Shown in pieces: positions 1 through 12,731 of a stretch of 64,000 nucleotides of DNA (positions are counted from its first letter, which is position 1; every line of letters begins with the position of its first letter). The translations under genes were made by a program, and so were the position numbers. The notes under the pieces are model-generated. The model saw only the letters and a program-made list of their open reading frames with translations. It made no database searches and was not told where the DNA came from. This DNA comes from Pempheris klunzingeri (lineage: Eukaryota; Chordata; Actinopteri; Acropomatiformes; Pempheridae): contig NC_092027.1 of NCBI RefSeq assembly GCF_042242105.1, positions 13,820,721 through 13,884,720 of the forward strand. The letters run 5' to 3'.

Positions 1-322
1 GCTCAGCAGTCAACCAAACATGGACACCAACACACCTCCTCAGAGAGAGGAGAAAGAGAGAAAAATAGGATTTATGGTATTTCCCCAAATATATTTTCTT
101 ACATTTAATAATGGTAAACCATTATCACGTTGTAGTGTTTGCTGTGTCCTCTTGGAGGAGGCAGAGTCCCTCATATTTTTTAACATGCAGCTTGGCAGCA
201 CTAGAGGAAAATCTTGTCTCTTCTCCTGGCCTTGCTGTCTCTTGTAGTCTTTGTTTGCTTTGTTCCACTAAGCTCTCTCCGTCTTTAGAACACCAGTACC
301 GCACACTTTGTTGTAATATCTA

Positions 323-328
323 TTTATT
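323..328 (-). terminator. candidate poly(A) signal of the leftmost minus-strand gene
   Basis: On the minus strand this reads AATAAA. It lies about 590 bases beyond the stop codon of the minisatellite-bearing reading frame at 916-1768, so positions 330-915 would be its 3' untranslated region. No other coding signal is visible in 1-915. This is an inference from position only. Confidence 0.4.
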
Positions 329-915
329 GAGGATTAGAAACATGAAAAACATACAAAAAAAGCCTGTGAAAATATGAAATAATCGTACACAATGAATAGC
401 AAAAGATTTATATAAACCATTGATAACATTAAGTCTAGTGTAGTAATCCTCTAAGAAACCTTTATCAACTATATCCTCAGCAGTTGCTGACGTTGGCACC
501 ATGCTAGGAGAGCGTGTTCGCATGTAGTGGTTCATTTTGTGCTTGTGTGAGCAGTAACCTGAGCTTTGAGAGGTTGCTATTTACATGAAGGTGTGAATGT
601 TTGGCTGCAGTGACCATGCAGGGTTTTATGTGTGCATTTTGGTGCATCCATGTCTGAGTTTGGGAGAGTGTGGTGTATGCAGAGTTGTCCGAGTTCAAGT
701 TTTCTGGCTCCATGAACTACGACCAGGTGGTGTGCTCGTCCTCTGGGTATAAAAGTGGGGAGGCAGGGTGCAAGGATGGATGACAGATGAATGGATGAAT
801 GATCCATAAAATACAAATGAGTTAGAGCCACGATGTACAGATTGTTGGAGAGATTAGATTATGACAGATGTTTGTGCGCTTGAATGTATGGACGCCACGT
901 TGGGTGGAGGCCTGG

Positions 916-1768
916 TCAGGAGAGTGGTGGCAGGGATCGGGTGCTGACCGAGCCGTACTTCACCCTGGACGGTGATGGAGGAGGCTGGGTGAGGTGAGGG
1001 GAGGAGGGGGACGGACGAAGGTGCCCGCTCGGGTACTCCCTCCCAGTCCCAAAGTACTCTGAGCCGGGAGCCTGTGATCGACCTCTGGGCCTGCGTAACT
1101 GAGGTGGGGAGGAGGAGAAGATGGGCATGCATTTGTACTGGGAGGGAGAGGGGGGGGGGTGGAAGGTGGGGGAAGAGTAGGGCCCAGGCACAGAGTGACG
1201 AATGGGTGATGGGTGGCTACCAGGTGAGGGATGACGGCCTGGTGAGGGGTGGCGGCCTGGTGAAGGGTGAAGAGCTGGTGAGGGGTGGCGGCCTGGTGAG
1301 GGATGACGGCCTGGTGAAGGGTGATGACCTGGTGAGGGGTGGCGGCCTGGTGAGGAGTGACGGCCTGGTGAGGGGTGGCGGCCTGGTGAGGAATGACGGC
1401 CTGGTGAGGAGTGACGGCCTGGTGAGGAGTGACGGCCTGGTGAGGAGTGACGGCCTGGTGAGGAGTGCCTCCCAGACAAGGGTTCACGGTTGCTGGGTGG
1501 GTATTCCATGCTGTGTTTGGGAGATTTGGGTGATTTAGGCATCTTGGGTGTATTGGGTGTGCTGTGCATGGGATGAGAGGAGGAGTAAGAGTTGGCACTG
1601 TGAGTGGGAGGGGCCTGGCTGGGAGACGTGGAGTCTCCATTGTTGCCGACTTTGTAGAGGAAGACATCATACTGAAGGGGCGGGCTGGTCTCTGGGTGGA
1701 GCTTGGTTTCTTTGGGGAGGAGCACCTCCAGGCCAATAGTAACTCCATCCTGATGTGGAAATATGGTA
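916..1768 (-). CDS. unrecognised protein, C-terminal exon with RHPSPG/RHSSPG tandem repeats (partial)
   Basis: I do not recognise this protein. The reading frame probably begins at a splice acceptor just right of 1768 (minus-strand ...TTCCACATCAG) with the residues DGVTIGLEVLLPKE. It continues through a short segment that looks like the end of a folded domain (PLQYDVFLYKVG), then a Ser/Pro-rich stretch (KMPKSPKSPKHS), then about 14 tandem six-residue units of the type RHPSPG or RHSSPG, and ends in a second Pro/Ser-rich tail with a stop at 916-918. The frame stays open to a Met at 1803, so an intronless start there is an alternative. No upstream exon was found before the cspg5 poly(A) signal. 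A folded-looking segment followed by a disordered repeat tail argues for a real gene. Against it, the repeat also leaves other frames open on both strands. Confidence 0.45.
1222..1480. repeat. 18-bp coding minisatellite
   Basis: About 14 head-to-tail copies of an 18-base unit, on the plus strand close to TGGTGAGGGGTGACGGCC. All copies keep the 18-base period, so the minus-strand frame reads RHPSPG, RHSSPG, HHPSPG or LHPSPG without interruption. Variation between units is by substitution, with no indels seen. Confidence 0.85.
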
Positions 1769-1803
1769 AGTAGAGAAGGATGGAACAATGTGGGGACAGT
1801 CAA

Positions 1804-3190
1804 AAATAATTCTTAAAAATATACAAGCCATGGATGAATTATGAGACAATGGGCCCTTAGTCACAGACTCAATAACTTTGATCTGCAACAACTGATTATT
1901 TAAGTTAATAGGACAAACAGTTGCTTTTTACACATCCAGCAGATATGGAGCAACATTATCATTCATTTGGAGTCATGTCTGTGGCCACCTGGCCAATACA
2001 AGTCCAATATTCACTCTCCTATTAGCTCCACTGACTCCTGAGATAAATATTCGGCTCTTTAGCAGCTAAGTGCTCCACGGTGTGAACCAGCTACAGTTGC
2101 TTATTTTGTCTTTCTGCAATTTGGTGCTGGGCAGGTACCACACGAAGTGTTTTAAGAGCTTCTTAGCTGAAAAAAGCTGCCTGCTGTGGCCAAAAAGACG
2201 ACGGTATGAGAGCAATGAGAGTGAACCAAATTGTAACTGTAATAGTAGTAGCTGTGACTAGAAAACCAAGACAATGAGCTAAAAAATGCCATAAAGCTCA
2301 GTGGAGCTGAGAGGAACTACATAATCGGGCACTAATTCTCTGTGGGTTCATCCCCTTTCCCATACAAGTATGATTTATTGTTGATATAAAAAATTGATTA
2401 CAGCCACTTTAACCATAACTCTAAGGTTCTTGTGTTGGTTGAAAACTGTTTCTGAACACCAATTCAGACAAAAATACTATAACATACTGTATAAAAATGC
2501 AGTAATAATGTTAGACCATTTAAAACAAACCTCTAACACCTGTTATATTTTCTTAAAGCACAGATTTTAAGCTCAGGACATTGTGATCAGGGTGTGATCT
2601 CCACTTTTGACTGTTGTCTGTGACTTTTCAACAAGATGGATGATTATAACAGTAGTCCCTGTAGGCCTGTGCCAAATAGATCCATTCAGTAATCCATCAA
2701 TGCATACAGGACAGATAAAAGGTGCAAATGATCAGCATTAGACATGGAGGAATAAAAGAGAACAACAAATGATACAAATGTTGTCTAAAAAAGTGCAGAC
2801 AAAGGAATACAAAAAGATATTTCAACATTCATGTCTACTTCTTATTAATAAAAACTCACATTCAGGTGGGGCATAGACTTTATAGAATCCACATTAAAAC
2901 ACAGTTACACTTGTGCTATCTTCTAGTCACTGTGGAGAGCTGTCCGTGGTGCTGAATGGGCGCACAGTCCCATTGATTGTGTGGTGTAATCTGTGAGCAG
3001 CCTACTGTGGCACAAAAGCAGGGTCAGCCGTGCATTCACTTATTATTAGCAGGGGAGCAGTTGGGCAGTAGTTAGCTTCATTGTGAGCAGACATGCAGAG
3101 AAAAAGAGAGAGAGCGAGAGAGAGAGAGAGGCTAGAGGGAAAGTAGAGCTAATAGCAACACACAGGGACAAGCTGGATAAAATTAAAAAG
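1804..3190. other. intergenic stretch without recognisable genes
   Basis: No coding exon with usable splice sites was recognised on either strand. A GA-rich microsatellite lies at about 3103-3131. If the minisatellite gene is spliced, its preceding exon should be here or further right, but I could not find it. Confidence 0.5.
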
Positions 3191-3191
3191 A

Positions 3192-3197
3192 TTTATT
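3192..3197 (-). terminator. cspg5: candidate cspg5 poly(A) signal
   Basis: Reads AATAAA on the minus strand, about 750 bases after the cspg5 stop codon at 3948-3950. This gives a 3' untranslated region of plausible length. Confidence 0.5.
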
Positions 3198-3947
3198 CCA
3201 ACAACTGTGAACTATAATCCTCCATGTATACTCAAAAAAGTACAAAAGAACCCCAAGTACATTAAAGTATTATAAATCACATTGAAAACCAAGACACAGC
3301 GTGTGTAATATAGGTATATAGATTCAAATATCAACTCCAAGCAATTACTTTGATCTCATGTAATCTAGACATATCCACTTATTAGCAATGTCAAACATGA
3401 ATATTTCGCAAATACAGATTCACTTGATTTCCACTTACTTCTTTTGCAAATATTACGTTTTCAGACACTTTTCGTTGATAACACCAATGCATGCGGGCAG
3501 AGGGAGACAGTAAAGCGGGGCAGGCAGAGGTAAGGGGACGGGTTTGGGGAAACAGGAGAGCAGACAATGAGGGGGTCAAGAGTTCATTGGCCAAAGACCA
3601 AGGCAGAGCATCAGTGGAGAGGAAAGTCAGTCATTAGTTGGTCCAAGCCAGAGATTTTAGTCCAGCGTAAGAGGCGGATAGAGGAAAGGAAGGAGGCAGC
3701 AGTGCCACTATGTGATCAGCATTGGCATGGCGGCCTTGTAAACAGGACTATTGTGCTTCTCAAGTTGTATCCTTAAATTCAGCTTGTGCTTACTTTTTAC
3801 CTTGGGCCTAATTGGACTCTTTTAAATACACAATATGCACTTTGCAAGATGTAAACAATGTTAGCCTATAATGATTTGTTGTTGCCTGTGTGCTCATTAA
3901 ATATTTTGGTCTGATTCTCCAGCAGCACACTTTGCCACATGGTGATA

Positions 3948-6900
3948 TTATACCAGGTTGTTCTGGAGCATGTTTACCTCAGCGTTTTCCTCTGTGTTGT
4001 TAGGGGTGTGGGCTTGGTCGCGGACGACAGAGGTTGGACGGTTGTTCTCGTGTTTTGGGGAATGAGAGTTGAGGATGTTCATTGACCCCTCCTCCTTGGG
4101 AGCCAGTGGGGACTTTGCTGGGTCCTCCTGCTTCTGAGGGTCATCCTGCAGGGAGAGTTGGTAACTTCTTATACATGCCTCACACGTACAAACACAGCTC
4201 CATATGCACACAAACAGGACAAATAGGACACAAACTCCCATGGAGACTGATAGACTTCTCACCCTGATTTGTCACTGTATAATTTCACATGTATCAAAAA
4301 TTTACTTTATGTCATTTGAAGGGATTTGGTAACATCCAAGAGAGCTCTTCCCCATGCTAGAGATGGCAATTTTTAAATAATACAGGTCACAGTATGGACT
4401 GATAGTGGACACGTGTGCTTAGACCTTCATCTAATCAACTAATCATGCCTCAGAATTAAAAAAAAAAAAAACATTTGGACCTGTGACATTTAAAAAACTG
4501 CATTGCAGACCATGTGTCTGCAGGGCCTTTTTAGCCTCTAGACCTGACATTTAGAGCATCCGGAAGTCACAGACACTTATCTATAACCACTGCACTGAAA
4601 TGCCAGCAGAGCTCTAAGAGTGGTAGCTTATATTAAAAAAGCAAGTCACAGTTCGACCACTTGATTTAGCTCAGTCAAGTGTGGGTAATGAAGTGAGGTG
4701 AAGTGATTTTTAAAATCAATCAGTGTGTGCTTGTGTTTGCACAGTACATCTGTGTATGCATGTTATGTATGAAGTTGCAACGTCTGAGGTGTATGCAGTT
4801 GTCAGTGTGAGAGCTGTGTGTGTATGACTACAAAACCATTGTGTCTGTGCACATCTGCATGTGTCAGTTTGTTGATGTCTAAGCCATCGATTGATTGGTT
4901 TGTCACAGACATATGAAGGTCATGGGCACAGCAGGCAGTAAGTAGGACACCATTGATCAGCCATAGTGGTTAGTGCTGAACAAAACTCTCTAAATGCCCT
5001 TTCACACCAGAGAAAACAAGCTCAAAAAGCTTTCAGTCATAGAAGCAAAATTGCTTTATTCTGTTGATCTCATAGGATTAATCTGTGTTTACATTTTACC
5101 ACTATTAACAAGATTCCCCATTAGTTATTGAGATTGAAATTCTAGCCACTTACATCATCATAACCTTATATATTGTGCTGGCTTAGTAACCCAGTAGGTG
5201 ACTGATAAATCTGCCAAAGAACACAAACCCTTACTCACAGAAACATAGATAATGCATCAATGCAAACACACTCGTATTCACAGACACACATGCTGCTACA
5301 GAAAGACATTTGCTTTATAGAAGCAGCACAAGCACAGCCTTTGGAAGAGAACTGGGTGGAAAAGGGGAAACCTGCTGCGCTGGGACCCTAAAATGGCTGT
5401 CTGAGCTCTACGAGCACAAGAACGAAGCGAGCTGTTAAAACAAAATGGAGGCTCTGTTTCCTCATTGGGCTTCTCAGGAAGCTGCAGAGGCACAGGTAAT
5501 AGAGGAGAGGCAGCAAATGTGGGAACTCACTATTTATTCACACAGCAGTGACTACATAGCACCTCTGAACAACTGGTTGCAGGAAGCCTAGTAGGGGGTG
5601 ATTAATCATTTCACATACAGTGTATGTGGTATAAAGCTGATACAAGATCAGATGCAGGAAGAGTTTTGTGGAAGTGAGGTCTGCGGCAGAAAGGGGAGCC
5701 AAAACCTGGGCATCTAGTGGTTACACAGTGGGTACGTTCAAAGCAAAGCCAGGGAGAAAAACTGCTGCAGGATGTTTCCACTCTGCTTACCTGTAAGTGG
5801 TTATAAGGGTTTCTGGGTTTATATTCCCAGGTGTAGCTGGTTGTTGATGGCCTCTGAGGGGATCGGTGAGTGTGAACAGCATTAAAAACACATATACTGT
5901 ACATTACAAACTATTGGTGGAAATCCCAATGAGAAGTTACTGATTTAAAAGGGCACCACAGTGGGTTGTGGGATGTGTGCATAGAATTACAAGCTTAGGT
6001 TAGCAGTCGGGTTTTAGTTCTGTGAATCAGAACAGACAGATGGCCGTGCACATAGACAGAGAGATAAACCGAGACAGGCCAAAAGAAGTCAAATCACAAT
6101 GTAAGCTGGCAGACAGAAAACATAGGGGAGGACATTGAGAACAAAGAGGAAAATAGATGGAGGTTATGACACATAACACAAACAAACATTGGGAAAAGAA
6201 ATTACACATGAAGATGATGGACAGAAAGAATTAGACAAAGAGGATGAATGGAAGAAGAAAAAAAGAGAATAAACATGAGGAGAGTTGAGGCGTACCTGAC
6301 AGATAATGTTGTCATAGTACGCCAGGTTGTGAGTGTGAGCTTGGGGAGCAGGCGGAGGGGTGTCACACAGTTTCCTTACATTTGGCTGCGAGCCATCGGC
6401 TGTTGTGGAAACTGACAGGCCGTCCGTCTGCGGCTCGGTGCTCTGTGGGCGGTACTTACTGCAGGTGGTGGTGGTGGTGGTGGTGGTGGTGGGGAGCAGG
6501 AGAGCAAAGACAGAGAGATTTGTTTGATAAATATTTGCAGCTGGTGTGTTCGTGCATTTGTATCTCTCCAGATACACATTTTCCTACATTTCTCTGCACA
6601 GGGTGAAATGAAACGCATATACACAAAAATGCATCATCACAGTCAAAGAACGTAAATAATCCAGTGGATACCAAAGGGAATTAGATCAACTCTAAAGGCT
6701 ACATTGCAGCTGGTGACTATTAAATACAATTTGACTGTATTAGATGGATTTCTCTCACTGTTCACTGCTTGTCAAAACTTGTCTTCATCTCAATTTAGCT
6801 CCATTCTCCCCCCCCTTTCCCTCCTGTGCACTCTTCATCATTTCATTTCAACATGCTCCATCAGTCGTTAGGTTGCAAAGTCTTAGAGGAATTACACTGA

Positions 6901-9900
6901 CATAGGCACAGCCACCTCTGTTTTTACCCTCTCACCCAATCACACACCTGCGTTTGCGAAGCCGTTTGTTCTCATTCTTGAGGCGGTGCAGCCTCTTGGC
7001 AAAGAATACGATGATCATGAAGAGGAGGATGAGCACCACGGAGGACACGCCCACCACCACGCAAAGCACCTGGAACTCCGAGACCGCCCAATCACAGCGA
7101 GTGCCTTTGTTCCAGATGTAGTCCTGCATGTTGCACCTGGATGCAGAGCGACACGAAGCAGCAATATTGGCCTTTTTGATCAATGTAACACTTTGAACTT
7201 GCCATTTTTTGCAGTCTGAAAAAAGCCCCAGCACTAAACATCACCATTGGTCTCTCCTGACCTGCTGTATTAAAAAAAGAAAGCCAAAAGCCAAGGGATT
7301 TAATATGAGTATGTACCCACTGCTTAAGTATATTTACCATATTTATAGCTACAGAATGTAAGCCAGAGTAAAGAGTGTAAAATGGTACTCAGAGCTGATG
7401 ACATGGTGTCCTGAGGTCTGTCCAGCAAAGCAGGGATTCGGCCTGCAGCCTAGCCCTTAATGAGATCAAAGGATCAGGATACGTGCATGTGCGTGTGTGT
7501 GTGCATGTGTGTGTGTGTGTGGGTGTATCTTTTCCATATTCCTGTCTTTCTCTGTGCAATTACACGCCAGGGTTTGAGCGTGTGTTTGTGTGCCCGCATG
7601 AGTGAGTGTGCGTACGTGTGTTTCGTGCTGTTACTCAGCAGGTATGATGGGATGAGCAACAGTTTACCTCTAAGCTTACACCAAGGCTGCTGGATAGGAC
7701 AGATGGTGCTATCAAGATGTGGTGCACGTATGGTGGAAGGATTGTATGTGTGTATTCATATGTGTGTCTCTCCCTGACCTTACTGTATTGTGATCTTCCT
7801 CATACTTTCTGTGTGTGTCTACATCAGCTGTCACCAGCCCAAACTGTTGACCCCCTGCCTCCAAAACTGATCTAATCCTTTGGCAACCCTGCTGTGATCT
7901 TGACGAGCCTTTATGACAGAATAAGCCAACCTCCTATTTGTAAGCTTGCATCTGAAGTGTCCTAAATCTTTTCTTTTGTGTTGTAGAGGGAACATATTGG
8001 AAATCAGTCCAACGAGACAAATTAAAAAGGGGGATGTTTTAGTGCCTAACAACTCCCCCAAACACCCCTGCTGCCATTCACATACTGTACATATGCGTGT
8101 GTGCCAGTTTGTCTGCTTGTAAATGCTACCAACACAGACATTTCCTCATTTTTCAATACTAAATATGATGAAAAAGGAAGGTTGTGTCTCCTTACAATTT
8201 ACAAGTGCAGTTTATCTGTTAATTAAGTTTTTCTTAGTTGTCCTCACCTGCAGAAGGCTCCCACTCCTGCCACCACGGTACACACTCCTCCATTGAGGCA
8301 GAAATTGGGTTCCATGTCACACTGAGTCACACACACCCCAGGTCCAGAGCGGACAAAGCCCAGCCTGCAGCCGTCATTCCCCATGGCACCACCTAAGCTT
8401 AACCCATCACCCTTGTCCGGCCCTGGCATGGGAGGAGCTGGCAAGGAAGCCCCCCTATCTACATTAGGCCTCACGTTATCAGGAACAACAGGAGAACCAG
8501 CCAGGAGTGGATTCTCATCCTCCATGTCAGCCGGAGGTGATAGGGTGGGCTCAGGTTCTGGGGTTGGGTCTAATGCTGAGAGATCATCGTCAGGGGACAG
8601 GTAGTCATAAAAGTCAGAAAGCGTCCATGCAGTAGGGTCTCCGCCTTTTTGCTTCTGGGGGCTTGGGGCTTTGGCCCAATCCAGAGCAACATCAGAGGGA
8701 ACAATATCCGGTGCAGGGCTGTGAAACTCTACGGTGATCACATCATCAGACAATGGGTTTCCAGGCTGGTCTGGACCTGCCCCTCCGGCAGTGAGCTCCT
8801 CCGCCACAGGGGGATCCTCCTCTACGAAGTCGAGGTAGGTGTGCTTATGAGAATGGTGATGTTTGGAGGAGCTGAGTGGGAGTTTAGCCCCGAGCCCAAG
8901 CCCCGCTCCGATTAGATGCTCCCTCTCCGCCGAGTCATCACTGAGCACCAACCTGGTGTTCAAAGCCTCCTTGTTGGCAGAAGATTGGTTGTGGTGATGA
9001 TGGCGTCTGGTCAGTGAATGCCTCCCTGTCAATTAGACACAGAAAGGCATCAAAGAGGTAATCCAGCATTTCACTTGATTAATTTCCCATGATTCAACTT
9101 GATTGTGTCTTTTTTTTTATCAGACTCTATTTGCCTGGTTGATATCCATGCCTTTAACAAAATGGTTCGACATTTTGGGAAAAATGCTTATTCGCATTTT
9201 TTCCCAGAGCTGCATGAGAAGATCAATACCACTCTGACCTTTCATAGGAAGCTACAGCCAGTACCCTCATGTCTTGAAAAAGCTTGAAACTCACCTAATC
9301 CATACAAATATCAATAAATAGTACATGCTGCGGTTTAATGAGGGGTTACATATCAGACTATTTCTTGACCAGCAATTGTAATGTCCTGGAATCTCCTAAA
9401 TTCACTGGCAGGAAATTACTGAACTTGACCAAGAATTAGTGCCGGAAATAACAGAGAGCAGTGGTATCAGTCTTCTCATCTAACTCTCGACAAGATAGCA
9501 CATTGTCCAAAATATCGAACCAATGTGGCTTTCCATTGAAAAATTCTAATCTCCAAGCCAGAGGTGAGAGATACCCCTGCTGACATCATCAGAGTCATAT
9601 TCTCACACAGAGGACATACAGCTGATTTCACAGGCTGAGAGAGGTAAACTGGCTTTCATGTGTAAAATCAGTCGCTTCCTCCTGGTAATCTTATTGTCAA
9701 CACTACGTGAATACTAGAGAGCTGTGGGAGTTTGTCAGATATTTTGTGTGATCTCGTCTAAATGTAGACGACAAAACGCTAAACAAAGACGTGCATACAC
9801 ACACATACAACATTTTTTGGTGGAGATTGGAGCTAATCCCAAGGTACCGGCTCTGTTTTGTTTGATAAAGATTATGGCCCAAGGATGAGGCATGAATAAT

Positions 9901-11707
9901 TTAAATAGATCCCTACAGTACTTTGCAGAGATGTCTTGAGGCCGTATGGGGCTAGTTTTCTAAGTGAACTGTTATGTCACCAGCTGAATTTGACACAAAC
10001 AATCTAATAAAAATATGCAATAAGCACAAAATCTGTTGTGCCAGAAAGCTAATTTGTGGAAAAGTCCAGCTCAGCAAAAAAAAAAAAACCCTGCTGTGGT
10101 TCATGTTTAAGAGCTAAGTGATTAATTGTCCAAAGAAATCTGAACAAGAGCTGAAGACTGCCGTGTAATCAGACCGTGGCGATGTAGGATTAGGCACATT
10201 GAGTGATTGACTAATGTGCTCTGGTGGCTGGGTGAGGATTAGATTAGGATTTAGAGCTATAGGTTAGAGGGCAACTGGTCAGGCACCTCTCATGTAGTTT
10301 GCAATCTACAGAAAGTTACAGAAAGACAGACAGAGGGAAACAATAAGAGAGGACACAGCTGTACAGATGAACAGGAACTCCAACTACGAGCCAGTCATTA
10401 CAGACCTATGCTGTGCAGACACATTGTTCAAATCCACAGAACTCTTTCAAATTGTAGTTCCCAAGGTTTCCAAAAATACCAGACCTAATGAGCTGAATTT
10501 GGGGTAAATCTGTAAAAAAAAACTGACGCAATGGTGCAGTCTAAAAATGGGATCTTGGATTCGTATATAAAATTCACTGTAAACATCACATGGATTCAAT
10601 CAAGAAAGAAAGTAAGAAAGAAAGAAAGACTGTGCTGTTGTACAGTTTTGGGAATATTTTTCTTGTACTGGAGGTAATGTTCCCACAGTTGACTGAGTTT
10701 CACACTTTTCCAGTGGCATGGTTCATCTGCCAAAATTTCCAAACTTGACCAAATACTTGGCTGGACGACTTCTCTCCCACTGCCACCCTGAAATTGCCAT
10801 GTCCAATGAGATCACTGCTTCCAGTGTCTGGCACTTCATTCAGAGCTAATACTAAAACCATCTGAACGTGCCTCGAGTCACGAAGACTAGTGGTGGCTGA
10901 GGAGCCATGAGATTCACCTCACACACACACACACACAGACACACACAGTGCAGTTGCCATGGTGAGATGTAAAGAGGTGCCATGTTGAAAGGAGTAGCGG
11001 AGCGAGGGAGTTGCAGTGGAAACAGAGAATCCAGTGTTCGCTCTCTCGCTCTCTTGTTTCTCAATCAATCAGCCAGCCTGTCAGAGTGCGTTGATATGCC
11101 AACTCCATCTCTGGGAAAACCGAGGTGGAACAAGCTCAAAGCCTCCACAGTTTGTGAAAGAGACAGACGTGCTCCACCAGTTAAAACTGATTACATCTGA
11201 TTCAAATTGCATTTAAAGGTTCAATCTGCCAATTTGTTCCCCCGTTGACTCAGATGCAGCTTCCCGGTGGCAGCTTGCAGTCTTACGGTGTTGACAAGAG
11301 CAAAAGGGAACGTGAAGAGATTACAAGAGCAAGATGAGCAAATTGAATGCACGAGTCTCCGCTTAGCAATTTGATTTCCGGCTTAGAAACGGTGTGGTTT
11401 GTGCCTTTAACTGCTGCTAAGCTCTTCACCTCTGGCATCACGCTGAGTATGTCACCATGGTAACAAGTTTTACCTGAGGTCAATGTGATTGGCTAGAGTG
11501 CAGATTCCCAGCAGCCTTCGTCTTGCCAGCAAGACACGATGAGAATTATGAAGGTCTCCTGCACACTGTTATAGACACACTTTGTAACTACCCACACACA
11601 CAAAGCTGTCTGTGGACACTAAAGGTGATAAGGTTCCAGCTGTTTTCTTATTTGTTTTTGCAGCATTTCAGGGTTTTTTTTTTTTTTATTGTTCCTCCCC
11701 TTCTCTC

Positions 11708-11753
<46 letters not shown>

Positions 11754-12538
11754 AGTCAGGGAGTTGCTGATGATCTGATGTCTTGTGTCATATCATGAGC
11801 TTTCTGGGGCTACAGGGCAGATGGACCTCACAGTATGCAGACAGCAGACACACACACACTCACATAGCAGAGCACACAGGAGTCTGGATTTGATCCATAT
11901 AGCTTTACTTAGCTTCCAAGGTTGATCTGTGTTTCTGTGTGTGTGGATTGCGGAACTGGTTTTATATACACTTTGAAGATGTCAATTTGGGCTTTAGGGA
12001 ATTAGCATTTCTCCTATTTTCTGACATTCTAGGAGCCAAAATATATATAGATTGATATAAAAAAAATAACTGACTAATTAGTAACGACGAAATTACGTTG
12101 CAGCTTTACTTTTATATGAGAATTTAATGTCTCAGACCTGCTATGAAAGAAAGAAAGTGTTATAGTTGCCTTGCTACTGATGCATCATAACCCTTTAAAG
12201 GGACATTAAAACAGCATTAAGGCTCAATGTTCCACCTTGTGTTGTGGTTTTTATTTTTATTTTCTCGGTCTATTACTGCGTAAGGGTCACGGAGTGAGGA
12301 AATACATCTTCTCACTTCGCTCCAGATGACTGAGAATGAAACAAAGATTCATGCAAACATTTCTCCTACTTAATCTCATATTGACAGCCACGTGGTCACT
12401 GGGGTTTAAAGTGTGAGAGACGGGACGCCAGGCGTCTATTTACCGGTCAATATGTCACTGTGTTAACGCCTGGTTACACATTGAGGGCGCGAGATGCGGC
12501 GAGAAAGGATGGGTTTGGAGGGGGGGCGGTGTGTGTGT

Positions 12539-12569
<31 letters not shown>

Positions 12570-12699
12570 GGGGGGGATACAGTGTCAGCGCGTGCCCACG
12601 TGAACCCCGGCGACCCTCTGCGTGCACGAGCCACCCTGTTGCTGGGCAGCGCTCATTTCAATATTCCCTACATTTTCCACATAATCTCAGAGCCCGGGC

Positions 12700-12731
<32 letters not shown>

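Noticed and set aside
1074-1538. Plus-strand open frame of about 154 codons rich in Val-Arg-Gly-Gly
   Set aside because: It is the antisense reading of the 18-bp minisatellite; the unit contains no stop in this frame. The minus-strand frame has the better non-repeat flanks.
6376-6674. Minus-strand frames with poly-His, poly-Pro or poly-Thr
   Set aside because: Products of the (CCA)n repeat in three frames; only the exon 4 part to the left of 6,458 is coding.
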